The notes: generated from the letters alone by a model not told the origin. Positions 21,346 through 33,321 are shown, numbered from the stretch's first letter. The stretch is 64,000 bases of DNA from Paratinospora sagittata (GCA_035771175.1 CM069608.1:26914519-26978518); one strand, 5' to 3'. A program made the numbers and translations.

Positions 21346-23898
21346 TGTCACGACACCCCTGACGTAGGCTGACGTCATGACCGGCACAGTATACTATAAA
21401 TTGTATATATCTTGTATACAGTATATAATACACTGTCAGTCTCAACATAATTTCACAAAATTTTCAAAAAAATTTGACAGCATGTCCTCATAAATTTGAA
21501 CATCTCACATTTTTCTTGATATACCACAAATCAAATCCAATACATATATATATATAATCATCCACAATATTCATCTCATTCATTCATTTATCTCATGCAT
21601 GCATCTAACCATTCCAACCATCCTATCCACCATTTAATCACACAATTATATACATCATCACCAAGTATTTCACAAACCAACATATTCAACTATAATTCAT
21701 TACCATACAACCCATCCCATCTATGTGATATTATATACATAGTCAGGTGATAATTATACAAAGCAAAATAAAATGTGTATAAGTCATTCTTCCAAGCATA
21801 CATAAATAAACAAGATAGGGATCTAGATCAAGTGTCAATCACTCTCTAGCTTTCCCTTTTTCTTTCGATTTTGTACCTGAAATATTGGAAGAAATGGAGT
21901 GAGCACATAACAAGCTCAGTGAATATATATCTTAATATGACAATCATATGCATTTAGGAAAACATGACATTTAAAGTCATTCCAAAACATTTATGAAACA
22001 CACCTGCATTATTCAATAAAGATAATATACATGTCAGCAATATAAAGTTTATGATTGTGTAATAAAACAATGCAGAGTTTTCATCGAAATCTACAATCTC
22101 CCTCTTTCAAGGTAATAGAGCGGGTCTAACCCTTGTATGACCATTACAAGGTAGCCACAGCCTCCCATTATCCAATTCACAATCATTTCAAGGATCTAAA
22201 ATCTTTGTTAGGACAGTCCCACTGACAATGAGGTTATGCATGGCACTCATCCGAGACTAATTCCTAACGAAATAATATCCTATGCGATCTGCCTTCGCTC
22301 GTCTCGCATACTTCAATGCCAAAATCTATTATGAATGATCAATAAAACACAATGCATTTATATACATAACATGCCTACAATTAAACATTTCATATCAATA
22401 CAATGTCATACAAGAACCAAAATCAAGAAATATACTCACAGTACAAGACTTTCCAACTTAAATACAATTACCGTTGCTTTCGAGTCCAGTTCCAATTGAA
22501 ATCCAACTAACTCAACATGTCATAATCATTCTATAATTCAATTTCATTTATTCATATCTATTTCATGCGTAAATACTCAGTTTTCATTTATATATTTTAT
22601 TTTCCAACTCACTTCAAATCACCAATAAACATTTGCAATGCATGTACAATTCTAATCTATTTCACTTAACTATACTTACTTGTATTATTCATTTAAATAC
22701 ATTCTATTTGATCCAAGTCTTGCTCATTCACTACTAATTCTTACTTTAGCAACCTGAAAAATATTGTACATATTTCATGAATTTAAATTCCAACTGAATT
22801 TAAGACTCATAAGCAGTTGAAAACGCTACTTTACCGTTTCTACGATCAATCTAGATATTTTCACAAGAAAAAACAATGAACATAGATTTCCAAATTATAT
22901 TTTCACTATTTCTCAATTTTATTTTTCTACTGAAAATATATATCAATTTTATTAAAAATATAGAACATTCCTAAAATTATTTTGTCCACATCGACACGTG
23001 TAAAATCAGTCATACTATCATTCTTCCACCTTCAACAGGTATTTCACTGAGGTTTTACATGTTTGCGGATGTATCCAATGTCAATTTTACACACCAAAAC
23101 CTTATATTTAGTTACTAAAAATATCAAATCATATCCAAAAATTATGATCTTAACATCGAAATGTCCGAAATTGATAGATCTATCTTTCTGTAGTCTCAAA
23201 CCATAGTTTCATTGGGTTTTAATAGGGTTCAAAAGGTCTCCAATATCAAATCTAACTTCTAACAGCTATAAAAATTTCAAATGAACAAATAAATGAAATC
23301 TAACCACATATTTGGAGCTTCTACAGTTTAGGAAATGTTTTTCAACCTTCCCAGCAAATTTTCATTCACGTTGGGTAAAAATTTTAAATTTCAAAAACAC
23401 CGCAAAATGGCTCTCATAGCAAAAATTACTCCGAGAGAATCGTTACATCTAGCTTAAATATCAATTTTACGAAGAAATAAAGTGAAAATCACTTACCGCA
23501 GGTCCCGATTTGGAGCAAATCACGCGTTTCCTCTTCTTTTTCCTCTCTATCGTTCTTCCTTTCTTCTTTCTCTTTTTTTTTTTTTTTGTTTTAAACGTTG
23601 GAGAGAGAGAGATAGACTAGAAATGAGAGGATGAGATAAGCATATAAAAGTAATAATCCTATGCTCCTCATGCAACTTGATAAAGCAACTCCCCACTTAA
23701 AAATATTTAATATATATATATACATATCCAACTTAACACGTAGTATTTGGATTTTAATAATTTAATTATACTTTATAAACACACAAACACATACACATGC
23801 ATCCATATAACTTTCACGTACTTATACACGTATTATACCCCTCGGTATACGTATAAGTTAGCATAGCATTTTTTTGACCAAAAATATGGGATGTTACA
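21346..23898 (-). repeat. 3' LTR of Gypsy element 2 (about 2.55 kb)
   Basis: On the minus strand it begins TGTAACATCCC immediately after a purine tract following the FEDE-type end of pol, and ends GGGGTGTCGTGACA at 21346. The interior is AT-rich with no coding potential. Confidence 0.75.
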
Positions 23899-24037
23899 AT
23901 TTCCTCAACTTAGGAAATTTCGTCCTCGAAATTTAACAGATAAGGAGAAACATACCTCAAGTGGCAAAGAGATCAGGAAATGTCTCCTTCATCTAGTCCT
24001 TGCGTTCTCAGATCTGCTCCTCATTGTCGTGAAATTG

Positions 24038-25063
24038 TCATTTGACTCTAACCAAAGGAATTTCTTTATTTCTCAGCTTCTGAATCTTCCTGTCAAGAAT
24101 CTGAATGAGCTTCTCTACATAAGTAGCATCCTCCCCAACTTGTAATTGTGTTACATCTAGAATGTTTGTCAGGTTTGGATACTTAGTCGGGTCTGTATGA
24201 TATTTTCTTAGCACAAAAACATGAAATACATTATTAACACCGACTAACTGAGGAGGCAGAACGAGCCTGTATGCTAGCGGGCCAATTCTCTCCAAGACCT
24301 TAAATGGTCTAATGAAACGAGAAGCTAATTTCCCTTTTACCCCAAACCGCATTTGACCTTTTCGTGGCTAGACCTTAAGCAATACCAAGTCACCTACTGC
24401 AAATTCTAAAGGTTTATGTCGGTTATCAAAATAACTCTTTTGTAGATCTTGGACAACTTTCAATCTTTGTCGAATTTGCTTGATCTTTTTAATGTGATCA
24501 ACAACAACTTTTGACCCCAATAACTGTGATTCCCCAACCTCATACCAGCAAGTCAGAGATCTGCACGGTCTACCAAACAAGGCCTCATAAGGTGCCATGC
24601 CAATACTAGCCTGATAGCTGTTGTTATAAGCAAATTCACACAAAGGTAAACTTTCACTCCAAGTCCCATCAAATTCTAAAATACACGATCTGAGCATATC
24701 TTCCAGCATCTGAATCACCCTCTCAGTTTGGCCATCAGTTTGAGGATGAAATGTTGTACTAAGGCAGAGATGAGTACCAAATTGAGTCTGCGTGGCCTGC
24801 CAAAAACTCAATGTAAATCGTTGATTTATATCTGACACAATAGAAACTGGTACCCCATGTAATCTCATAATCTCCTGCACATACAATTTGTTCTGCCTAT
24901 CAATCGAGTCTCTGGTGTTCATCGAAAAAAAGTGTGCAAACTTAGTCAGTCTATCAACTATCACCCAAATGGCATCATATCTACCTTGAGAACTGCGTAG
25001 CCACGTGATAAAATCCATAGTAATGTGTTCCCATTTCCATTCTGGAATGGACAAGGGTTGCAT
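24038..25063 (-). pseudogene. Gypsy integrase core and C-terminal domain
   Basis: Frames 25063-24368 and 24352-24038. Landmarks: WEHITMDFI and DAIWVIVDRLTKFAHF (catalytic core), VSIVSDINQRFT (second Asp), HPQTDGQTERVIQMLEDMLR (Glu region), YEALFGRPCRSL, then GDLVLLKV, the GKLASRFIRPFKVLERIGP module and FHVFVLRKYHTDP. Stops at 24353-24367 and beyond 24038 break the frame. Confidence 0.85.
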
Positions 25064-25099
25064 CTAGCCTCCTAACCTCTGGTGTTCCGCTTTCACTTG

Positions 25100-25417
25100 C
25101 TAACACACCTCACATTTTCGCACATACTCAACTATATCTTTCTTCATCCCATGCCACGATACTGTTCTTTTCATATCATGATACATTTTAGTAGACCCCG
25201 GGTGAATGGTATACTGAGATCTGTGTGCCTTCTCTAGTAACTCGGCCCTCAATTCTCTATCTATAGGTACCCATAATCTCCCCTGATATCGTAGGACACC
25301 ATCTGGCCCTCTCAGCCAATCTGCTCTGTCTGTATTATCTGCCCAAGAATCATACATGCTAAGATCAGGATCATGCTGCTGCATATCCTTAATCTTCTGA
25401 ATATGAGAATATGTCAA
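25100..25417 (-). pseudogene. Gypsy integrase zinc-binding domain
   Basis: Frame with LRYQGRLWVP, then the HHCC-type module HRSQYTIHPGSTKMYHDMK and CEVC. Stops separate it from the RNase H frame (upstream) and the integrase core (downstream). Confidence 0.8.
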
Positions 25418-25992
25418 CTATATATGCATCTTAGCACAAATATCAACGTGTGGAGCCATGGAAAGAACACTCATCATAGTCGCTCTCTCTAAAAGTCGCC
25501 ACTCCTGGGCCATCTGACAAGCTACCACATGGGTCTCAACCCGTTTCCGACTCAATGCATCAGCTACAACATTGGCTTTTCCAGGATGATATTCTAGTGT
25601 GAAGTCATAATTCTTTAGGAATTTCAACCATCTACGTTGTCTCATATTCAGTTCTTTATGATCAAACAAATATTTCATACTTTTATGGTCTTAGTACAAT
25701 GTGAACTTCCTCCATAGAGGTAATGCCTCCACAATTTCAATGCAAAGACAACAGCTGCTAGCTCCAAATCGTGCACAGGGTAGTTTTTCTCATGTATCTT
25801 CAACTGTCTAGACGCATAAGCAAGCACTCTACCCTCCTGCATCAATACACAGCCCAAACCTGAATGTGATGCATCAGTGTAAATCACTAACTCCTTTCCA
25901 GGCTCTAGGAGTACTAAAACTGGAGCAGTAGTCAACCTCTTCTTCAGTTCAGTGAAAACATCCTCACATACTGAAGTCCACACAAACTGCAC
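25418..25992 (-). pseudogene. Gypsy RNase H and connection region
   Basis: Frames 25992-25675 and 25678-25418. Motifs [44 protein letters not shown] and WRHYLYG identify RNase H; a frameshift near 25690 separates the end [20 protein letters not shown] with DALSRK. Confidence 0.85.
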
Positions 25993-26003
25993 ATTCTTCT
26001 AAG

Positions 26004-26643
26004 TTAGCCTTGTGAGTGGGGTAGCCAATCGAGAAAAGCCCTCCACAAATCTCTTGTATAACTATCTAGACCCAAAAAGCTGCGAATCTCAATCACTGTG
26101 GTTGGTCTTGGCCAATTTAAGATTGCCTCAACCTTAGCAGAATCAACAGAAATACCCTCTGCACTAACCACATGACCTAGAAATCTCACCTCATTTATCC
26201 ATAACTGGCATTTACTGAATTTAGCATACAACTGATGCTCTCTCAGTGTCTGCAAAGTGATGCGGAGGTGTTGCTCATGTTTCTCCTGAGTCTTAGAATA
26301 AATGAGGATATCATCAATGAACACAATAATAAATTGGTCCAAATATGGTCTAAATACCCTCTACATCAAGTCCATAAATATGGTTGGTGCATTACTCAAT
26401 CCAAAGGGCATCACAAAAAACTCATAACGACCATACCTTGTTCTGAACGCAGTCTTTGGCACATCCTCTTCCCGTATTCTCAGCTAATGGTATTCAGATC
26501 GTAAATCAATCTTAAAAAAGAATTTAGCACCATTCAACTGATCAAATAAATCATCAATACGGGGTAAAGGATACTTATTTTTCACTGTCACCCTGTTCAA
26601 CTGTCGGTAATCGATACATAGCCTCAAGTTTCCATCTCTCTCG
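26004..26643 (-). pseudogene. Gypsy reverse transcriptase, 5'-truncated
   Basis: Starts at the LTR fusion (about 26643) with [20 protein letters not shown], then [19 protein letters not shown]. Stops fall in 26343-26483. The catalytic [19 protein letters not shown] box (here [15 protein letters not shown]), [11 protein letters not shown] and the WPRP end follow in 26342-26004. The polypeptide lacks the N-terminal part of RT. Confidence 0.85.
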
Positions 26644-26745
26644 TTGGAGAGAGATAAATTAGAAATGAGAGGATGGGATAAGCATATAAAAATAATAATC
26701 CCATGCTCCTCATGCAACTTAATAAAGCAACTCCCCACTTTAAAA

Positions 26746-26782
<37 letters not shown>

Positions 26783-26952
26783 CCAACTTAACACTTAGTA
26801 ATTGGATTTTAATAATTTAATTATACTTTATAAACACACAAACACATACACATGTATCCATATAACTTCTATATATTTATACACGTATTATATCTCTCGA
26901 TATACATCTAAGTCAACATAGCATTTTTTTGACAAAAAATATGGGATGTTAC
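26644..26952 (-). repeat. 5' LTR fragment of Gypsy element 2
   Basis: Matches about 23597-23898 of the 3' LTR in the same orientation, including GAAATGAGAGGAT, CATGCTCCTCATGCAACTT and the terminal GGGATGTTAC. It carries a longer AT microsatellite (26746-26777) than the 3' LTR. Confidence 0.85.
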
Positions 26953-27121
26953 GAGAAATCTTTTGCATTTATCCGTCAACGATAGCTTTATTTATAACCA
27001 TATAATTGACCATTGTTTTTACGTATTTTATTTTGACTTATATATAGTGTGGAAACATATATATACAACCACGTGGCTGGGGTCATCAATTCCCAACCCA
27101 TGTGGCTGGTTAAAACCAGCG

Positions 27122-27124
<3 letters not shown>

Positions 27125-27182
<58 letters not shown>
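27125..27182. repeat. (AT)n microsatellite
   Basis: About 58 bp of AT dinucleotide repeat just upstream of the Copia element. Flanked on both sides by CCACGTGGCTGG-like motifs. Confidence 0.95.
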
Positions 27183-27184
<2 letters not shown>

Positions 27185-27236
27185 AACTCCCTTCCACGTT
27201 TTGGGTAATAATACCATACACGTGGCTGGTCCTCAC

Positions 27237-27573
27237 TGTGGGGTCCACCTAAAGTGGAAAACAAATTGGTTGATGACCTTCCTTGGTCAAGCTTTCTTAT
27301 TTGAAATAATTTAATAAATATATTATTATATATATTTATTAATTACACAATTACCCCTATATACTCCTATAAATAGGGCCTTACTTCATTCTTAAAATCA
27401 TGTTCAGTGAGATCTATTTTGAGAGATCTATTCAGAGATCCAATCTGTAAGATCCACCTAAGGGTGAAGTAATACAAGAGTGCTGCCTCCCGTAGACGTA
27501 GGTAATTTGTCGAACCACGTTAAATTTGTTGTCTTATTTTTTCTTTCATGTTTTACTCTGATTCCGCATAACA
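27237..27573 (+). repeat. 5' LTR of Tork-like Copia (337 bp)
   Basis: TG...CA ends. Contains a promoter-like CCTATAAATAGGGCC (about 27367). Differs from the 3' LTR by an extra TTTTGAGAGATCTA (about 27417) and by lacking the GC-rich palindrome found in the 3' LTR. Confidence 0.93.
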
Positions 27574-27576
27574 AAT

Positions 27577-27590
27577 TGGTATTAGAGCCA
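27577..27590 (+). other. tRNA primer-binding site
   Basis: TGGTATTAGAGCCA, three bases after the LTR end. Matches the plant initiator tRNA-Met site TGGTATCAGAGCCA with one C-to-T change. Confidence 0.85.
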
Positions 27591-27816
27591 AGGTTAGGTT
27601 TTGAAAGAAAAACAGACCCTCTGTCGAATTTTTTTGAGACTGCGTCGAAATTTCGAGATTTTGTAACAGTGATCGAAACTGTTTTCTGATCACCCGTGGA
27701 GGTAGCTCTTGTTTCCAGGAGTCCAACACAACAAATGGCGAGAAAAACGGACAAGAAACGAGTTCGCAGGAGCCGATCAAAGTTTGATCTCTGTATTTTC
27801 CAATTTTTTGTCCGAC

Positions 27817-28212
27817 ACTGTTCATCCGCGACACTGTTCATCCGCGACACTGTTCATCTGATCCGAACCCGACCCAGATATGGAACTGTTCATCTGCGGT
27901 CCAGCCACACAGACCTCACTGTTCATCCGCGGTCCAGCCCACACAGTTGCACTGTTCATCTGGCTCAGCCCACTCAGTCCGAACTGTTCATATCGGCCCA
28001 GCCCGGTTCGACTGATACTGTTCATCCGGCCCGATACTATTTATCCCAACCCGATACTGTTTATCCAGGCCCGAAACTGTTTTTATCCGGCCCAATACTG
28101 TTTATTCGGCCCGATTCTGTTTTATCTGGCTTGATACTGTTCATTTCCCGACCCGATACTATTTATCCCGACCCCCGATACCATTCATCCCGACCTGATA
28201 CTATTCATCTGC
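27817..28212 (+). repeat. Degenerate ACTGTTCATC repeat array in Copia leader
   Basis: Roughly eighteen copies of a short unit like GATACTGTTCATCCGGCCC, spaced about 18-40 bp apart, between the primer site and gag. It is C-rich on the plus strand, unlike the AT-rich surroundings. The open frames here are shadows of the repeat. Confidence 0.85.
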
Positions 28213-28377
28213 CTGATTTCAACAACGTTAGACTCGTTTCCACCATTTTCGACCGTTCCGGACGCAACCGTGCAATCAGTTTCTACAGATTCAGCTCCTA
28301 AGTTATTGATATAGCTTAGTTGGAGTTGTTTATCATTTTTCAAGCACTTTTCGGCGTCATACATATCTTCGGTCTTA

Positions 28378-29155
28378 ATGGCGAAAGAAATCCGAAGAAC
28401 AAGCACGCCTTGGCAAAGAAGTTCGATGTCCAACGCAAAGTTCGAGGTGGAGAAATTCAACGGCACCAACAACTTTGGCATGTGGCAATGCGAAGTTCAA
28501 GATCTACTATTCGGGGAAGGATCACATATCGCCTTGGAAGCCAAACCCAAGGATATGTCCGATGATGATTGGAATTTTGTAAATCGTCAAGCTTGTGGCA
28601 CAATCCGACTCTGTTTGGCGAAGGATCAGAAGTACTTTGTCATGAAAGAGACTATGGCATCAAGTCTCTGGAAGAAACTGAAGGACAAGTACATGACAAA
28701 AAGCATAGAAAATCGATTCTACCTGAAAAAGAAGCTCTTTCGTTTTGAGTACAAGAAATGTACTTCCATGATTGCGCATCTTGATAATTTTAACAAGATT
28801 CTCGCTGATCTACTAAATCTTGATGTTGACCCTCTTGATGAGGATAAGGCACTATTGTTGTTAAACTCTTTGCCTGAAAGTTATGAACATTTAACAACAA
28901 CTTTGCTATATGGTAAAGATGCTGTTAAATTCAGTGATGTTTCAAATGCTTTGGTGAACAACGAGTATCGAAGGAAGGACCAGCGCGATAACAAGGACGC
29001 ATCACCAGAAGCCTTGACGGTATCCAGAGGCAGGGCTAACAACAGATCTGATAAATCCAGTGGGCGAGGCCGATCTCGCTCAAAGTCACAAGGACCTTCA
29101 TCACGTCAACGTCTTGCAAAGGATGAATGTGCCTATTGTCACCAAAAGGGGCACT
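28378..29155 (+). pseudogene. Copia gag
   Basis: Capsid-like protein. The frame opens at 28378, but the ATG at 28429 (MSNAKFEVEKFNGTNNFGMW) fits the family start better. The UBN2-type gag core follows (WKKLKDKYMTKS, LDNFNKILADLL, LLNSLPESYEHL), then a basic RGR..RSKS tract and a CCHC zinc knuckle CAYCHQKGHW. Inside that knuckle the frame shifts (about 29155): the last Cys is only reached in the next frame (EKDCPNKGK), so gag-pol continuity is lost. Confidence 0.88.
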
Positions 29156-30572
29156 GGAGAAAGATTGTCCAAATAAGGGCAAGACAACTGCAAATGTGGC
29201 ACAGAAGGCTGAAGAAGATTCTGCCTTCTCCGTTTCATCTATAGATAATCAGACTGATAAATGGATATTAGATTCTGATTGTTCCTATCATATGTGTCCG
29301 AATCGACATTGGTTCTCCAAACTGGATGAGTTCGATGGAGGAGTCGTGCTAATGGGCAACAACAATACCTGTCAAACAAAGGGTATTGGAACTATACGCC
29401 TAAAGATGCATGACGGTACAACAAGACGGCTCACGGACGTCAGATATGTCCCAGATCTGAAGAAAAATCTGATCTCTCTAGGAGTCCTTGATTCCAGCGG
29501 TTACAAGGTAACCATTGAAGGTGGAGTTTTGAAGGTTGTACGTGGAGCACTCTTGGCCATGAAGGGTACTCAGAAAAGAAATCTTTATTTCCTTGACGGA
29601 CACACAGTAATCGGAAGTGTATCAGCTTGCACCCGTTCTAATGATGTTTCATCAGACACTTCCAGACTTTGGCACATGCGGCTCGGACATGTTGGAGAGA
29701 AGGCTCTTCAAACCTTGATAAAGCAAGGCTATCTGAAAGGTGCAAAGAACGGGAAACTTGACTTCTACGAGCACTGTATCTTAGGCAAGCAGAAGCGAGT
29801 CAAGTTTGGCACTGCAATCCACCGCACAAAAGGAACATTGGATTATGTTCATACCGACGTTTGGGGACCCTCTCAAAATGCTTTATTGGGAGGTAAACGT
29901 TGGTTTGTTACTTTCATTGATGATTTCTCACGCTATGTTTGGGTTTATACCATGAAGCATAAAGATGAAGTGCTAGATATCTTTCTTATATGGAAGAAAA
30001 TGGTAGAAACTCAAACGGGAAGGAAGATTAAGAGGCTTAGATCTGATAATGGAGGAGAATACAAGTCAGACCCATTTCAGAAAATTTGTGAGAATGAAGG
30101 GATTGTCAGACATTTCACAGTCCCAGGCACGCCACAACAAAACGGTGTTGCTGAACGCATGAATCGTACTTTGGTAGATAAAGTTCGCTGCATGTTATCT
30201 CATTCTGGACTAAGCAAGGCATTTTGGGCTGAAGCTTTGTCATATGCCTCTCATATCATCAACAGACTTCCTGCAACAACACTAGATGGCAAAACTCCCA
30301 ATGAGGTATGGTCTGGACACCCCGTTTCATATTATGATTCTCTGCGCATTTTTGGATGCACTGCATATTTCCATGTGAAGGAATCCAAACTGGATCCTAG
30401 GTCCAAGAAAGCGATTTTCATGGGCTTTAGTGAAGGAGTTAAGGCTTTCCGACTATGGAACCCTGAGACAAAGATGATTGTAAAAAGTCGAGATGTAACT
30501 TTTGATGAATCTGTGATGTTAAAACATACAGTTTCTAATAAAGAAAATCGAGATCCAGATTTGCATCAGTAG
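29155..30572 (+). pseudogene. Copia protease and integrase
   Basis: Continues gag-pol in a new frame. The protease signature reads WILDSDCSYHM, with the conserved DSG changed to DSD, expected to kill it. GAG-pre-integrase has LWHMRLGHVGEKAL and a zinc site FYEHCILGKQ in which the first Cys of CxxC is Tyr. The core shows HTDVWGP, FIDDFSRYVWVY, RSDNGGEYKS and GVAERMNRTL. It ends at an in-frame TAG; the same frame resumes at 30573. Confidence 0.9.
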
Positions 30573-31547
30573 GTGGAGTTAGATATTCCAGTAACTCCTA
30601 GCCAGTCAGCAGAAATATCCAACCATCCTGAAGAAGACGAGGAGGAAATCTCAGTTGAGGTGGAGGCTCCAGGACCATACGTCAGTCAACAACCAGAATC
30701 AATTGTCACCAGTCGACCAAGAAGAGAAATTTGCAAACCGGCTCGGTACACTGACATGGTTGCATATGCATTACCAGTCACCGGAGATGATATTCCATAC
30801 AATTACAAAGATGTTAGTCAGAGTATGGAAAGTGATAAGTGGAAAATGGCAATGCATGAGGAGATGAAATCACTCCATCAGAATCAAACTTGGAAGTTGG
30901 TTCCACTTCCGAAAGGAAAGAAACCAATTGGCTGCAAATGGGTTTTCGTTATGAAGGAAGGCTCTCCCAGCACAGACAATATCCGGTACAAAGCTAGACT
31001 GGTAGCAAAAGGCTACGCTCAGAGAGAAGGAATTGACTACAATGAGGTATTCTCACCTGTTGTTAAGCATTCGTCAATTCAAATATTATTGACTTTGGTT
31101 GCACAGTTTGATCTCGAGTTAGCCCAACTCGATGTCAAAACTGTTTTTCTGCATGGTAATTTGGAGGAGGAGATATATATGTCTCAACCAGAAGGATTCA
31201 AAGTACCAGGAAGAGAGAATTGGGCTTGCAAGTTGAGCAAGTCATTGTATGGCCTGAAGCAGTCACCGAGACAGTGGTACAAGCGATTTGACAGCTTCAT
31301 CCAAGGGCAGAAATATACCCGAAGGCAGTTTGATCATTGTGTCTACTATCGCAAACTTCAAGATGGTACATTTATCTACTTTCTTTTATATGTAGATGAT
31401 ATGTTAATTGCATCTAAAAGTAAGGTGGAGATCAACAAGCTGAAGGCTCAATTGAGCTCAGAGTTTGAAATGAAGGATCTTGGAGAAGCCAGAAAAATTC
31501 TCGGGATGGAGATAACTCTAGACAGGGCCAAAGCACAATCTGTTTGA
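30573..31547 (+). pseudogene. Copia reverse transcriptase
   Basis: In frame with the preceding integrase segment but after a TAG. Contains KWVFVMKEG, YKARLVAKGYAQREGIDYNE, LDVKTVFLHGNL, KSLYGLKQSPRQWY and an intact catalytic LLYVDDMLIA, then FEMKDLGEARKILGM. The frame ends shortly after, and RNase H is in a different frame, so a frameshift lies near 31540. Confidence 0.9.
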
Positions 31548-32374
31548 CTCAGACTCAGTATTTGAAGAAAGTTCTTCAAACTTTTGGCATTGAAAATGAC
31601 ACAAAACGTGTGAGCACACCATTGGCACCACATTTCAAGCTAAGTTCATCAATATCACCAAATTCCGAAGATCAGAAGAAGCAAATGGAGAATATTCCAT
31701 ATGCAAATGCAGTTGGTGCCTTGATGTATGTTATGGTGTGTACCAGACCTGACATTTCACATGTTGTAAGTATGGTAAGTCGTTACATGCACAACCCCGG
31801 TAAAGGCCACTGGCAAGCAGTGAAGTGGATTCTACGGTATATTCATGGTACTGTAGATATTGGTTTAAAGTTCGAGAGAGATACGAAAAATTGTAAGCAT
31901 CTAGTCGGATATGTGGATTCGGACTATGCTGGAGATCTTGACAAGCGCAGATCTACTACTGGTTATGTTTTCATTATGGCAGGAGGACCAGTGAGTTGGA
32001 GATCAACACTACAGTCAACAGTTGCTTTGTCTACTACAGAGGCAGAGTACATGACAGAAACGGAAGCTTTCAAGGAAGCAATCTGGTTTCATGGATTGAC
32101 TAAAGACTTGGAAATTGTGCAGAAGAATGTTGAAGTTTTCTGCGACAGCCAGAGTGCCATTTGTTTGGCAAAGAACCAAGTTCATCACAGTCGAACGAAG
32201 CATATTGATGTTCTTTTTCATTTTGTTCGAGAAATAGTAGAAGAAGGGAGTATTCTTCTGCAAAAGATCAAGACTGCAGATAACCCTGCAGATATGCTTA
32301 CAAAGGTGGTTACAGGGATCAAGTTTCAACATTGTTTGGACTTGATCAACATCTCACGAGCTCGTAGTGCCTAA
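31544..32374 (+). pseudogene. Copia RNase H
   Basis: 276-codon frame with GALMYVMVCTRPDISH, YVDSDYAGDLDKRRSTTGYV, SWRSTLQSTVALSTTEAEYM, FCDSQSAICLAKN, HIDVLFHFVRE and ADMLTK, ending in a natural stop. All RNase H landmarks are present; it is only disconnected by the upstream frameshift. Confidence 0.92.
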
Positions 32375-32462
32375 GGGCACTAATGGAGACAACAACTATT
32401 TTTTGAAGAAAGCTTGCTATCTGTCGAGAGATTGCACGTGTGAAGGAGCCTTGTTCCACATG

Positions 32463-32485
32463 AGGTGGAGGTGGAGGTGGAGATT
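32463..32485 (+). other. Polypurine tract of Tork-like Copia
   Basis: AGGTGGAGGTGGAGGTGGAG directly before the 3' LTR, the expected plus-strand primer site. Confidence 0.8.
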
Positions 32486-32840
32486 TGTGGGGTCCACCTA
32501 AAGTGGAAAACAAATTGGTTGGTGGCCGCCCATGAGGGCGGCCACCAACTCCGCCAACCTTCCTTGGTCAAGCCTTCTTATTTGAAATAATTTAATAAAT
32601 ATATTATTATATATATTTATTAATTACACAATTACCCCTATATACTCCTATAAATAGGGTCTTACTTCATTCTTAAAATCATGTTCAATGAGATCTATTC
32701 AGAGATCCAATCTGTAAGATCCACCTAAGGGTGAAGTAATACAAGAGTGCTGCCTCCCGTGGACGTAGGCAATTTGCCGAACCACGTTAAATTTATTGTC
32801 TTATTTTTTCTTTCATGTTTTACTCTGATTCTGCATAACA
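32486..32840 (+). repeat. 3' LTR of Tork-like Copia (355 bp)
   Basis: Matches the 5' LTR except for indels. It carries about 32 extra bases near 32523-32555 that include a perfect palindrome, GGTGGCCGCCC - ATGA - GGGCGGCCACC. Confidence 0.93.
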
Positions 32841-33307
32841 CTCACCCGGTGGCTGGGTGGCCGGGTTGCAACTTCTATTTTTTTATTTTTATTTTTTACC
32901 TTTCTTCTTCGTTTCTCTCCTCCCGCGGCTTCATCTTCCTTCTGCATCACCAATACATCCAATTTTATTTTTTTTCTCTTCTTCAATTTCTTCTCCCTCC
33001 GCTTTTCACATTTCATTTTTTCTTAACCAAATTGTCATTTATCATCTTCACTTAATTTTCCACCCTTTGCCTATTTTTCGTTAACACTACTCTCCACCTT
33101 TTTTCCTAATTTCCTTCTCCAATTTTCTTTTCAAATTGATACATTCTTCTTTTCATTTTTCACCAAAGTCCATCAAAATTATAGACATAAACACCAAAAT
33201 CCATCAAAATTTGTTTTATCACTTTCTTATACTTTTCTCAACTCTCTTCCTTACCCTTTTTTAGACTTTTTCTATTGACTTAATTGCATTGCGAGCCCAA
33301 TATCTAT

Positions 33308-33321
33308 GGCTCTGATATCAT
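33308..33321 (-). other. Primer-binding site next to Gypsy LTR
   Basis: On the minus strand TGATATCAGAGCCA, one base from the initiator tRNA-Met consensus, four bases beyond the LTR end at 33326. Minus-strand sequence below it (33307-32846) is then a gag leader, cut by the Copia insertion. Confidence 0.65.

Larger units (their letters stand above)
21346..26952 (-). mobile_element. Ty3/Gypsy element 2 (minus), 5' half deleted
   Basis: Contains a full 3' LTR (21346-23898), pol from mid-RT to the C-terminus (24038-26643), and about 309 bp of 5' LTR (26644-26952) fused directly to RT. The 5' LTR piece matches the matching part of the 3' LTR (shared ATTATACTTTATAAACACAC and the GGGATGTTAC end). 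Gag, protease and the first part of RT are missing. Target duplication is unclear (AGGAA on the left, GAGAA on the right). Confidence 0.85.
27237..32840 (+). mobile_element. Complete Tork/Tnt1-like Copia retrotransposon, mutated
   Basis: 5.6-kb element with LTRs (27237-27573, 32486-32840) starting TGTGGGGTCC and ending CATAACA, a perfect CTCAC target duplication (27232-27236, 32841-32845), primer-binding site, repeat-rich leader, gag, protease, integrase, RT, RNase H and a polypurine tract. Domain order PR-INT-RT-RH makes it Copia. At least two frameshifts (near 29155 and 31540) and one in-frame TAG (30570-30572) disable it. It is the youngest-looking element in the window, but the LTRs differ by two indels, so it is not brand new. 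Confidence 0.95.

Noticed and set aside
27696..28301. 201-codon plus-strand frame in the Copia leader
   Set aside because: Open only because of the low-complexity ACTGTTCATC array; no similarity to any protein and gag starts downstream.
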